17,465 nucleotides of DNA from Gammaproteobacteria bacterium (lineage in GTDB: Bacteria > Pseudomonadota > Gammaproteobacteria > Pseudomonadales > Litorivicinaceae), in contig PBDH01000050.1 of the NCBI GenBank assembly GCA_002717305.1, positions 1-17,465 on the forward strand. Reading direction: 5' to 3'. Below the pieces are notes generated by a model. That model saw only the letters and a program-made list of their open reading frames with translations, did no database searches and was not told the DNA's origin. Positions 1-6,429 of the stretch are shown here, piece after piece. The position numbers were made by a program, and so were the translations under genes. How positions within the stretch are numbered: the stretch's first letter is position 1; every line of letters starts with the position of its first letter.

Positions 1-429
1 ATCTGAGGCGTTCTGGGTTGTTGTTGTGATGTGACCAGATGTAGTTGATGCTGCTGCTTCTGCGTCTGTCTTAGCTGTTTGCGCTTTTGCACTATAGTGC
101 AGCGCAGAGAAACCAGTGGTCACACCATCTGTAAGCGTGAACTGACTGTCTTCAGCTTGCAAAGCCAGCTTCTGTGCATCATCCCTGTGGTTCTGTGCAG
201 TGTTACGTGCAGTCTCTGCCTGTGTTTTAGCGGTCTGTGCAGCAGTCTTTTCGTCTTCTGCCTTGGCATTGTGGTGCAGTGCCGAGAAGCCAGTTGTGCC
301 ATCTGACAGAGTAAACTGACTGTCTTCAGGATTAGTCGCTAGTTTCTGCGCATCATCAGCTGCATCTGAGACAGAGCGTTCTAGCGTCTGGCTTGTGCCT
401 GAGCTGGTATAAAATGATGATGTACTCAT
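1..429 (-). CDS. Tail fibre protein, N-terminal part (runs off left edge)
   Basis: An open frame of 143 codons starts at the ATG at 429 and is still open at base 1, so the C-terminus is missing. GAGG lies 7 nt before the ATG and overlaps the stop region of the adaptor gene. The protein opens with a short Ser/Thr-rich leader (MSTSSFYTSSGT) and then has two tandem repeats of about 58 residues, starting near residues 25 and 83. Each begins DDAQKLA, continues EDSQFTL-(S/T)-DG and GFSALH, and ends in an Ala/Thr/Gln/Lys-rich, probably coiled-coil stretch. Phage tail fibres often have such SALHYSAKA-like repeats in the shaft after the virion-binding end, so I infer a trimeric fibre whose host-binding tip lies outside the window. 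Position after the adaptor fits. Family assignment rests on this pattern only. Confidence 0.75.
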   Translation of the reverse strand, partial: MSTSSFYTSSGTSQTLERSVSDAADDAQKLATNPEDSQFTLSDGTTGFSALHHNAKAEDEKTAAQTAKTQAETARNTAQNHRDDAQKLALQAEDSQFTLTDGVTTGFSALHYSAKAQTAKTDAEAAASTTSGHITTTTQNASD

Positions 430-431
430 AG

Positions 432-1040
432 TTATTCCTCATACCTATATGAAGGTTCGATGCTCTGAACACCCCCATTTAGTTCTTGGTCGTTTGCCTG
501 TTCTTGTAATTCAGCTAGGAACTGATTGAACTTCTGCTCGAAGATGGCTGAGCGTTCATCTAAGAAATAATCAGCTGCATAGGTCAGCGCAGAGTAAATG
601 ACTAAATCACTAGCTACAGCTGTAAGGTCATTCTCATCAGCGTTGTTTACCAATGCAGGGAAATCACAATAGTAATAGAGCGTCAGCGTTCCACTAGTGG
701 GCTGCGGATAAAGCAATAGCCTTTGCTGTTCACGTGTAAAGCACTGCGGATTGCCTGTTGCATTAGCCTCGAAAAGCTCACGATACCTGCTCATTGAAAT
801 GCGTTTCAGCTCATGCTTGCCCATATAAAAGCTGATGATTTCAAGGAAATCGTTGGGCAGAATTATAGAAGGTGTCTGGCTTGTGATTGTGTAGTCAGCC
901 TTTCGCTCATTTATAGGTGACCGAAGCTGCCTTTGTATTCTTGCGATGCCCTGACCTATAAAAGTTGTAGTCAAAGCTGCAGTGATGTCACTGCGATTTA
1001 GCACTGCTTCAAAGTGCGTCTTCAAGTCACCATAATTCAT
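432..1040 (-). CDS. Head-tail adaptor protein, P22 gp4 / SU10-adaptor type
   Basis: This 202-residue protein looks like the adaptor that docks under the portal and joins head to tail. The pattern I recognise is an N-terminal helical part (residues 1-50) with IARIQRQLRSP, then ILPNDFLEI at about 60, FTREQQRLLLYPQP near 101-114, a YYYCDFPAL strand, and a helical C-terminus (about 137-187) containing DLVIYSALTYAADYF. Length and layout match the family of small phage adaptors. The ATG at 1040 is 3 nt after the stop of the preceding 56-residue gene, with only a weak purine-rich site (AAGGG) upstream, so it may be translated by coupling. The fibre gene follows directly. P22 gp4 also has muralytic activity in some descriptions, but nothing here shows that. 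Confidence 0.75.
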   Translation of the reverse strand: MNYGDLKTHFEAVLNRSDITAALTTTFIGQGIARIQRQLRSPINERKADYTITSQTPSIILPNDFLEIISFYMGKHELKRISMSRYRELFEANATGNPQCFTREQQRLLLYPQPTSGTLTLYYYCDFPALVNNADENDLTAVASDLVIYSALTYAADYFLDERSAIFEQKFNQFLAELQEQANDQELNGGVQSIEPSYRYEE

Positions 1041-1043
1041 AGC

Positions 1044-1214
1044 TTATGCCCTTTTGGTTTTCTTCTTTGGCTTTTTGGCTGTTAAGGCTGCTTTTCTGAA
1101 TTGCTTTGCTGAAGGTGCGCCTTTAGTTCCAGCCTTGCGCATCTTCTCACCACTACCAGCAGCTATGCGCCTACGCTTGGCGTGGATGTTTGCGTAAAGT
1201 CCTCGTCTCGCCAT
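1044..1214 (-). CDS. Small basic phage protein, 56 aa (MARRGLYANIHAKRRR type)
   Basis: The frame from ATG at 1214 to TAA at 1044-1046 encodes 56 residues. It begins MARRGLYANIHAKRRRIAAG, continues SGEKMRKAGTKGAPSAKQF, and ends in a Lys-rich tail (KKPKKKTKRA). From memory, the combination of GLYANIHAKR and SGE(K/R)MRK-G-KGAP-A is a widespread conserved hypothetical in tailed phages; its function is not known to me. Its ATG shares one base with the TAA of the 42-residue gene upstream (TAATG), which suggests translational coupling; a weak AGGT lies before it. It is the last of four tiny, strongly basic genes between the capsid and adaptor genes. Nucleic-acid binding or a minor capsid role is inference from charge and position. 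Confidence 0.8.
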   Translation of the reverse strand: MARRGLYANIHAKRRRIAAGSGEKMRKAGTKGAPSAKQFRKAALTAKKPKKKTKRA

Positions 1215-1342
1215 TATGCGTACCTACGACTGGACTTCTTTTTTGAAGTCTTTTTCTTTGCTGTAACTTTTTTAGCGGCCTTCTTGGCGGCACTCTTACC
1301 AGCTTTGGTGTATGGAAACATTCGTCCTGAAACATTGGGCAT
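1214..1342 (-). CDS. Small basic phage protein, 42 aa, histone-tail-like
   Basis: ATG at 1342 to TAA at 1214-1216 encodes 42 residues: MPNVSGRMFPYTKAGKSAAK, then a run of Ala/Lys (AAKKVTAKKKTSKKKSS) ending RRYA. The start is chosen because GAGGAAG lies just upstream and because the ATG overlaps the stop of the preceding gene (TAATG). The same frame is open upstream to a GTG at 1468, but that extension overlaps the 33-residue gene and looks like its shadow. The FPYT-x-AG-x-AAKKA start recalls small phage hypotheticals; the tail has the composition of histone H1 tails. DNA binding inside the head is plausible but unproven. Confidence 0.72.
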   Translation of the reverse strand: MPNVSGRMFPYTKAGKSAAKKAAKKVTAKKKTSKKKSSRRYA

Positions 1343-1443
1343 TATTTCTTCCTCACGTTTTTCACTTTGAGTAGCTTTTGTGCTGCCTTGGAAATTGGCT
1401 TCACGGTTTTGAATTTGCCTTTTGTGCTTTTGTAAGTCGGCAT
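1342..1443 (-). CDS. Tiny basic protein, 33 aa
   Basis: ATG at 1443 to TAA at 1342-1344 encodes MPTYKSTKGKFKTVKPISKA followed by AQKLLKVKNVRKK. It is only 33 residues with no acidic residue. Support comes from context: an AGGAG sits a few bases upstream inside the end of the 79-residue gene, the start overlaps that gene's TGA by one base (TGATG), and its own stop overlaps the next start by one base (TAATG). I recognise no family. Charge and position match its three neighbours, suggesting a joint role, but a coupling peptide with no function of its own cannot be excluded. Confidence 0.6.
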   Translation of the reverse strand: MPTYKSTKGKFKTVKPISKAAQKLLKVKNVRKK

Positions 1444-1682
1444 CACTTTCTCCTAGATTTCGAACCACTGCACTTCCACTTCTTGCGTGACAAGCGAAGT
1501 GGGCTGTTGGGGTTTTTGGCTGACTTTGGAAACTTCTTCATTTGTCCTGCGCTACGTGCGCAGTAGCTATCGCCACGTTTTGTAGAAGGGGCGATGCTGT
1601 AGCCTTTCGCACCGTATTTGACAGTCTTCTTGCGGCCTGTCTTTGGGTTGCGCACGACTTTCTTAAACTTCTTCTCAGCCAT
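1443..1682 (-). CDS. Small basic phage protein, 79 aa, two conserved Cys (possibly DUF6321)
   Basis: The 79-residue product starts at ATG 1682, 2 nt after the previous stop, with a weak AAGAG upstream. It has a basic N-terminus with VRNPKTGRKKTVKYGAKGY (residues 10-28), then KRGDSYCARSAG (35-46) and LSRKKWKCSGSKS (64-76). The two cysteines, C41 and C71, sit in the motifs I remember as conserved in a family of small phage proteins, which I think is catalogued as DUF6321 (from memory, not checked). Function is unknown. Its stop overlaps the next ATG (TGATG). High Lys/Arg content fits nucleic-acid binding or a capsid-associated role, which is inference. Confidence 0.8.
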   Translation of the reverse strand: MAEKKFKKVVRNPKTGRKKTVKYGAKGYSIAPSTKRGDSYCARSAGQMKKFPKSAKNPNSPLRLSRKKWKCSGSKSRRK

Positions 1683-1684
1683 AA

Positions 1685-2002
1685 TTAGATGCTCTTATCT
1701 GTAGTCAGAAACGCATCTAGATTTTCGGCCTTTAAACGCTTCACAATGTCTGCGCCTGTGATGTTCTTATCAGACAGAATGTCGAAGCCTTCACGCATCC
1801 ACTTCTCGACTACAACTGTTGGTATGGACGCTACACGCATAAACTCACCTTCACGCTGCTGTGTGCTGGCGTTGCGCTGTTCTTTCAGCTTATCTAGATG
1901 CCACTTAGGTATGTCTTGTGTGTGCTTGCGAGTGATAGTGTCATTATCTTCTGCGACAAAATGGCTATTAACACCAATAAGGCCGTTGCCGTTATCGCTC
2001 AT
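1685..2002 (-). CDS. Conserved hypothetical phage protein, 105 aa, following the capsid gene
   Basis: ATG at 2002 is preceded by a near-perfect Shine-Dalgarno (AAGGAGG at 2008-2014, 5 nt spacing), the best in the window, so this gene is probably well translated. The protein has HTQDIPKWHLDKLKEQR (about 27-43) and then FMRVASIPTVVVEKWMREG (54-72). From memory, a His-x-x-Gln-Asp segment followed by ASIP-x-V(V/I)-x-x-W is shared by small proteins found next to capsid genes in many podoviruses; none has a function I can name. It is not rich in Lys/Arg like the genes after it. A minor virion or assembly role is inferred from position only. Confidence 0.8.
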   Translation of the reverse strand: MSDNGNGLIGVNSHFVAEDNDTITRKHTQDIPKWHLDKLKEQRNASTQQREGEFMRVASIPTVVVEKWMREGFDILSDKNITGADIVKRLKAENLDAFLTTDKSI

Positions 2003-2007
2003 GTATT

Positions 2008-2014
2008 CCTCCTT
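2008..2014 (-). promoter_or_regulatory. Strong ribosome binding site for the 105-aa gene
   Basis: The minus strand reads AAGGAGG 5 nt before the ATG at 2002. It follows the hairpin-bearing gap after the capsid gene, so this is where translation of the next gene group begins. Confidence 0.75.
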
Positions 2015-2032
2015 GGGGGGTAGACTTACGAA

Positions 2033-2071
2033 CAGCTTGGCCCTGATGAAATTAAGGTAGGGGTCAGGCTG
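2033..2071 (-). other. Imperfect hairpin in capsid/105-aa intergenic gap
   Basis: On the minus strand CAGCCTGACCC can pair with GGGCCAAGCTG across a loop of about 17 nt, giving 9 of 11 pairs. An alternative register pairs CCTGA with TCAGG. No U-run follows. It lies just upstream of the strong ribosome site for the 105-residue gene and could affect it, but may be chance. Confidence 0.3.
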
Positions 2072-2090
2072 TTTTCGTTTGTGGGGTGAA

Positions 2091-2137
2091 GAAGACGAAG
2101 GGGTGGTAAGGAGAGCAAACCCACTCCCCTCGCCTTC
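2091..2137 (-). other. Long stable hairpin downstream of the major capsid gene
   Basis: The minus strand carries GAAGGCGAGGGGAGTGG, a 14-nt loop, then CCACCCCTTCGTCTTC. This makes 16 pairs (two G-U) with one bulged A. It begins 8 nt after the capsid stop. No run of T follows (next bases TTCACCCCAC), so it is not a standard intrinsic terminator. Possible roles are an RNase site, a 3' stabiliser for the abundant capsid message, or a partial terminator that steps down expression of the genes after it. Confidence 0.65.
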
Positions 2138-2144
2138 AATAGCT

Positions 2145-3038
2145 TTAGCTGAGACCGCTAATCATTCCTGAATCAGCGAAGTTCATGTGCTTAAGGCTGT
2201 ATTCGCCTACAACCGCATGAGTGTCGCCATCAGCTGTCTTGCCGAGCAAAGTACGTGCGAATGGACGCAGTACAGATGAACGGAACATCGCTGGGTCGAT
2301 TAGGAAAGCGTGAGTGGTCAGCTGGTGTCTGTTCAACACAACTTTGTACTCACCGTATGGGCTTACATACAGGTCAATCACATTAACCAGTGATGTATTG
2401 CCATCGTTGAAAGTACGATTGCGTCCAGATGAAGCTGTAAAGCCAGCAACAATCTGCGCATCAGCTGGTTTAATCATGAACACAGATGGGTCAGAACCGT
2501 TATTGAAAACAGTTTCACCCAGTGTAAGCAACTTAGCTTCTGTGAGAGGGTCAGTTGCATTAGTTCCTGCATCTACGTCAGTAGAAATCTGCTGCGTTGC
2601 AGATGCCATTTCACGGGCTACAGGCCCAGATGCGTTACCAGTTACTGCTGCGTTATCTACGCCAATATAAGCACGTTCAAGGTCACGCTTGATTTCCTTG
2701 AGTGCTTTTGACATCTGATAAGCAGTTTCTTTCGCACGACCATAAGTCTTAACAGCATCAGCAGTTGCTGATACCTCGAAAACTTTTGACAGAATTTGAG
2801 TATTGTTTGTTCTCATGGTTGTTGCTGAAAGTGTGCCAGCAGAAAATGCTGCACCTTCTACCTGTGCGTTATTAGCAGCAGACGCTAAGCTGTCTTCTTG
2901 CCACTCAAAAACACGTGCATTTACCTTCTCAGATTTAATCATCGAGAAGAATGGGGTATCAGTCGGAGTGATATCGGTAATGATGTCCGATACGTCTTCC
3001 GCTTTACCCACTTGGTCATATGAGGTGTAAACCGCCAT
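2145..3038 (-). CDS. Major capsid protein, SU10 / DUF5309 type
   Basis: This 297-residue protein builds the icosahedral head. Its N-terminus (YTSYDQVGKAEDVSDIITDI, then TPTDTPFFSMI) followed by FEWQEDSLA and NNAQVEGA (residues 44-64) matches what I know of the SU10-type coat family (formerly DUF5309), taken to have the HK97 fold. Next come a long helical part (ALKEIKRDLERAYIG, about 112-126) and a beta-rich C-terminal half with MIKPADAQIV and FARTLLGKTADGD. Length is usual for the family. The ATG at 3038 has AAGGA 8 nt upstream, and the scaffold gene ends 24 bp before it, the usual scaffold-coat order. There is no sign of a fused scaffold or protease. The long hairpin after its stop may set its message level. 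Confidence 0.9.
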   Translation of the reverse strand: MAVYTSYDQVGKAEDVSDIITDITPTDTPFFSMIKSEKVNARVFEWQEDSLASAANNAQVEGAAFSAGTLSATTMRTNNTQILSKVFEVSATADAVKTYGRAKETAYQMSKALKEIKRDLERAYIGVDNAAVTGNASGPVAREMASATQQISTDVDAGTNATDPLTEAKLLTLGETVFNNGSDPSVFMIKPADAQIVAGFTASSGRNRTFNDGNTSLVNVIDLYVSPYGEYKVVLNRHQLTTHAFLIDPAMFRSSVLRPFARTLLGKTADGDTHAVVGEYSLKHMNFADSGMISGLS

Positions 3039-3062
3039 TTGATTAGTCCTTCTAAGTTTGGG

Positions 3063-4088
3063 TTATTGCTCCCAACGCTGCAGAAGTACATCGGCTATAT
3101 CGTCTATATCGTTGCCACGCTCTTGTAGTCGGGCTTTCGCACTTGCAATGCGTTTGGCCTTCATCTGAGCTGCATTTGGCGGTGCTTTCTTTGATTTCAG
3201 CACCTTTTTGGCAACACGCTTTTTCTTAGTCGTAGTTACTTGCTTGGCTTGGTCGTACAGACGAGCCTTGTTAAGTACCTTGATGACTGTAGGGTCTACG
3301 TAGGAATTGACCTGTTCTTCAGGTAATCCAATGCCTATAGCGTATGACCTGATATCGTCATAAAGCTGGTTGTTCCAGTCAGGGATATCCTGCTCCAACA
3401 CACGCACAGCTTCTTTTGCAGCGTCCTGCAGCTGCTGCTGTTGTTGTTGCTGTAGCCCCTGATAAAACTGGTCAGCTTCTTCTTTAATGAATTTCAGGTC
3501 GTCATGTGCGTCCTGAGCTTCCTTGCGCAGCTGGGTAAAGTCTGCATCTTCCAAATTCTTAGAAGCTAAAATCATGTCAACTTCAGAATATGGCTTGTAG
3601 CGTTCTTCAGCCTTCTGCACCATCCGCTGCAGGATAGCATCTGTTTTGCCGATATTATCTTCAGCCGCTTTGCGCTGGGCAGCGACTTCTTGAGACTTAC
3701 GTGTGAGACTGGCTTCTTGTCCGTATAGTCGTTTTAAGTCTTTGATAGATGCCTGTTGGGTTTCACCATCAACCAGAATATCAATCAGAGTTTCGTCAGT
3801 AAGCTCTTCGGCCTCTTCTTCATCTGTCTCTTCTGTGTCTTCTGGTGCTTCCTCTTCTTCGTCAGGGTCTGTCTCTAACTCTTCTTCGTCTATTTCGACT
3901 TCTTCCAAAATCTCCTGTTCCTGCTCGAGGTCTTCTGTCTCTTCTGTGACCTCTGCAGTAGCCTCTTCAGTCGCTTGGTCAGATGGCTCTGTAGCGTCTT
4001 CCCACCGCTTAAGAAGGGCGTCTGAAGCATCGCCTAAGTTGTCAAAGACTTGCTTCTGCTCTGTCTGAGATTGCTGCACGTTATCCAT
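3063..4088 (-). CDS. Capsid scaffolding protein
   Basis: The 341-residue protein sits between portal and capsid genes and has the make-up of a scaffold: almost wholly helical, no hydrophobic core pattern, strongly charged. Residues about 36-103 are an acidic low-complexity block (Glu/Asp with Thr), 111-230 look coiled-coil and include seven Gln at 213-219, 231-280 are mixed, and 288-319 are very basic (KKKRVAKKVLKSKK and on). Basic C-terminal helices of known scaffolds such as P22 gp8 bind coat protein, so the same is likely here. An oddity is a motif present at both ends: D20-ASDALLKRWE-30 and D330-IADVLLQRWE-340. ATG at 4088 has GGAG about 10 nt upstream. No protease motif is seen. Confidence 0.82.
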   Translation of the reverse strand: MDNVQQSQTEQKQVFDNLGDASDALLKRWEDATEPSDQATEEATAEVTEETEDLEQEQEILEEVEIDEEELETDPDEEEEAPEDTEETDEEEAEELTDETLIDILVDGETQQASIKDLKRLYGQEASLTRKSQEVAAQRKAAEDNIGKTDAILQRMVQKAEERYKPYSEVDMILASKNLEDADFTQLRKEAQDAHDDLKFIKEEADQFYQGLQQQQQQQLQDAAKEAVRVLEQDIPDWNNQLYDDIRSYAIGIGLPEEQVNSYVDPTVIKVLNKARLYDQAKQVTTTKKKRVAKKVLKSKKAPPNAAQMKAKRIASAKARLQERGNDIDDIADVLLQRWEQ

Positions 4089-4093
4089 AGTGC

Positions 4094-4366
4094 TTATTCT
4101 CCACTGTTGTCGTTGGCCTCATTACCACGCTCGTTCATAATGCCGTCACGAACTGCCACACGCTGTTGCAGTGTATGGACAATTCCGACTAATGCTCTGT
4201 AGTGGTAATAGGACTGTTCACGCTGGTCTGGCTCTTCAGGTTTCGTATTAACAAAACGCTGAAAAGTTTCTTCAACCAGCTGATTTACTATTTTGTTGAA
4301 CGTATTGTTTTGCAATAGTTCTTCTGCCTCATCCCCTAACAGGATAAGGTCGCTCTCTTTTTCCAT
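4094..4366 (-). CDS. Hypothetical protein between portal and scaffold, 90 aa
   Basis: ATG at 4366 has AAGGAG 8 nt upstream; the stop lies 5 bp before the scaffold start. The 90 residues are mostly helical: an acidic start (MEKESDLILLGDEAEELL), a middle with NKIVNQLVEETFQRF, then YYHYRALVGIVHTLQQRV (about 52-69) and an Asn/Glu-rich end. I recognise no family. The position next to portal and scaffold is typical for small accessory head-assembly proteins, but no role can be read from the sequence. Confidence 0.8.
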   Translation of the reverse strand: MEKESDLILLGDEAEELLQNNTFNKIVNQLVEETFQRFVNTKPEEPDQREQSYYHYRALVGIVHTLQQRVAVRDGIMNERGNEANDNSGE

Positions 4367-4391
4367 AAAATGGTCTCCTTAAAGTGTTGCT

Positions 4392-6428
4392 TTAACCAGT
4401 AGGACTGACGATACCCCGTCTGTCCTCTGTGGTTTTCAGCAGTTCCAGCTCGCCCTCATCGACCTTTACCTTATGCTCGAACTCTGCTTCACGCAGGTCT
4501 TGCTGGTCGCTCTGAAGTGCGAATTGTGACTGTGCTTTGACAGCATCAAGCTCCATCTTTGCGGCTGCTTGCTCTGCCTGTGTAGCCACCTTCTGTTCAG
4601 CCACAGCTGTCTGGCGTTCCTGCAGTTCCATCTGCTTTGCTGTCAGCTGCATTTGCATCTGTGCAGACTGGTCAGGTTGTGGTGGTGGCAACTGTTCTGG
4701 GCTGGTTAGATACTCATTCACGTTGAGTATGCCCTGCTGCTCCAATATCTGCTTCATCATGTTGTAGCGGTTCTGGATGCCGTATAGTGGCTGCAGTGAT
4801 GGGTCTTGTGTCATCAATGTGTGCAAGCTCAGATACTTTTGTGATTCACGTTCTTGTTCGCCATAGCCGAGCTTCATTTCGACCATAACATCACGCTTCT
4901 CTTTCCAGTTACGTGGGTCAATCTGAACGAAGCCCCCTGCTATATCCACGACCTTTTCTTCCTGTTCGTTTTCAACAATCAGGCGATAGGCTTCATGAAA
5001 TAAAGGTTTTAAGAATTGGTTAGCAAAGTTACGTGCAATGATTTTGGCCCTTTGCTGGCTCATTGTTGCCAGCTGCTCGACCATTGCAGCTGAGTTTTGC
5101 TTAGATACAGCGTCCTTGTTCAAGCCTTGTGACAGGCGAGATATGGAGCTTGTGTCTTCTTTGTCATCATCCAGCATCCCGATAGTCTGGAATATGAAAG
5201 GGTTGAGGTTGGCCTGTGGCATTGGTGAGATGGCATCTGGTCTAGATACATTTACAAGACCGCCTACCCTGTTTGATATCAGCTCACGTGGGTTAGTAAG
5301 CCCACCTTTGACGACCATATAGCGTGGGTTATTTGTAATAACTGCATGGTCTAGGATTGAGCGTGTCAAAACTGTTTTAGCGTTTTGTGTTGCTATCAGC
5401 TTGGCTGCAAAGTTAGAGCCATAGAAGCTATGAGCTATCGGTAGTGGTGTGAAACAGATGAAAGGTCGTCTATCGACTTTCTCCATTTCCAAAATCTGAT
5501 TGCCAGCTTTAACAACCTTATACAGGCTGGCTGTTCCAGTCGCTTCTGGGTCTAGATTGATGTAAGCCTCATAGACCAGCACTTCACGCACTTGGTCAAT
5601 ATAGCCATGTGCATGGTTTTTCCTGCTGCCGCCTATCTGCTCGAACCTAGCCAGTATTTCTGGGTCAGTTTCAAGCTCAACGTCCTCATGGTCTGTGCCA
5701 ATAAGACTGATTTTGTCTTCGTCATAGCCCATGTCTCGCAGCTCAGACAGGCTTTTGCGTGTCCTGTGGGCACAGAAGTCAACTGTATCTAATGATGCAG
5801 CTTGTGCTTCTATGATAAATTCCTCTGGACTGACAGGCAGGATGCACACCTTAGAAGCGTCAATTTTGCGTTCAACTGTGCCTGACATCAGACCAATTTC
5901 ATTTGTATCGCTGTCAATCAGCTCAAGGTCTTCTTCAGATAGTAAAAGGTCTAGCTCGTCTTCGGTTAGATTGTCGAACTCTTCTTCTTGAGTTTCTGTC
6001 ATCATCTCCCAGAAGATTTTGCAAACGCCTACCCTAGCCATAAGCCCATCTAAAATGACCTGCTGTGCAACATCGAAAAAGTCATTCTGTCGGTGCAATA
6101 CATAATCTGTATAAGCTGAGCAGATTTCTGCGGTCTGCACATCGTCTGGATTTTGTGGAGCAAAACGCACAATTCTGTTACCAGCTGCAAATGTCTCAAG
6201 AAGCAATGCTGACATCGACTGAACACCAGACCATACATCTTGGCTTACATATTTGCTGTTGCCATCGTGCGCTGGTTTAGGCTTCTCAGCGTTGTAGTAT
6301 TCTGTAACTTTTTTGCGTTCTTGGCTTAGCTCTGAATCGTAGTACCCAACAGCTGATTTAATGTTCAGCTCAAGAGCCTTCAGGATGTCGCCTTCATCCA
6401 TGACCTTGTAGTCTTCAATTTTAGCCAT
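4392..6428 (-). CDS. Portal protein, P22-like
   Basis: The 678-residue product is the dodecameric portal through which DNA enters and leaves the head. Features seen: an N-terminal part with KKVTEYYNAEKPKPAHDGNS and the YVSQDVWSGVQSMSALLLE segment (about 62-80), common near the start of this family; an acidic insert around 150-185; the central clip/wing region; SRLSQGLNKDAVSKQNSAAM (about 432-451); and a long Gln/Ala-rich helix from about 588 to 664 (MQMQLTAKQMELQERQ and on), like the C-terminal barrel of P22-type portals. A PPPQP stretch at 581-585 precedes it. Length fits (P22 gp1 is about 725). The ATG at 6428 is one base after the terminase stop (TAATATG), so translation is probably coupled. 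Confidence 0.9.
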   Translation of the reverse strand: MAKIEDYKVMDEGDILKALELNIKSAVGYYDSELSQERKKVTEYYNAEKPKPAHDGNSKYVSQDVWSGVQSMSALLLETFAAGNRIVRFAPQNPDDVQTAEICSAYTDYVLHRQNDFFDVAQQVILDGLMARVGVCKIFWEMMTETQEEEFDNLTEDELDLLLSEEDLELIDSDTNEIGLMSGTVERKIDASKVCILPVSPEEFIIEAQAASLDTVDFCAHRTRKSLSELRDMGYDEDKISLIGTDHEDVELETDPEILARFEQIGGSRKNHAHGYIDQVREVLVYEAYINLDPEATGTASLYKVVKAGNQILEMEKVDRRPFICFTPLPIAHSFYGSNFAAKLIATQNAKTVLTRSILDHAVITNNPRYMVVKGGLTNPRELISNRVGGLVNVSRPDAISPMPQANLNPFIFQTIGMLDDDKEDTSSISRLSQGLNKDAVSKQNSAAMVEQLATMSQQRAKIIARNFANQFLKPLFHEAYRLIVENEQEEKVVDIAGGFVQIDPRNWKEKRDVMVEMKLGYGEQERESQKYLSLHTLMTQDPSLQPLYGIQNRYNMMKQILEQQGILNVNEYLTSPEQLPPPQPDQSAQMQMQLTAKQMELQERQTAVAEQKVATQAEQAAAKMELDAVKAQSQFALQSDQQDLREAEFEHKVKVDEGELELLKTTEDRRGIVSPTG

Positions 6429-6429
6429 A

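Noticed and set aside
1214..1468. One 84-codon minus-strand gene starting at GTG 1468
   Set aside because: Its first 42 codons overlap the 33-residue gene in another frame; the internal ATG at 1342 has a better ribosome site and a TAATG link to the preceding stop.
2091..2137. Standard rho-independent terminator
   Set aside because: The stem is strong but no T-run follows on the transcribed strand, so it is listed as a hairpin of unknown role.
3437..3456. Possible trinucleotide microsatellite in the scaffold (poly-Gln)
   Set aside because: The seven Gln use mixed CAA and CAG codons, so the DNA is not a simple slip-prone repeat.
3703..4068. 121-codon plus-strand frame, almost all Ser/Val
   Set aside because: It is the antisense shadow of the scaffold's Glu/Asp block; no supported gene lies on the plus strand.
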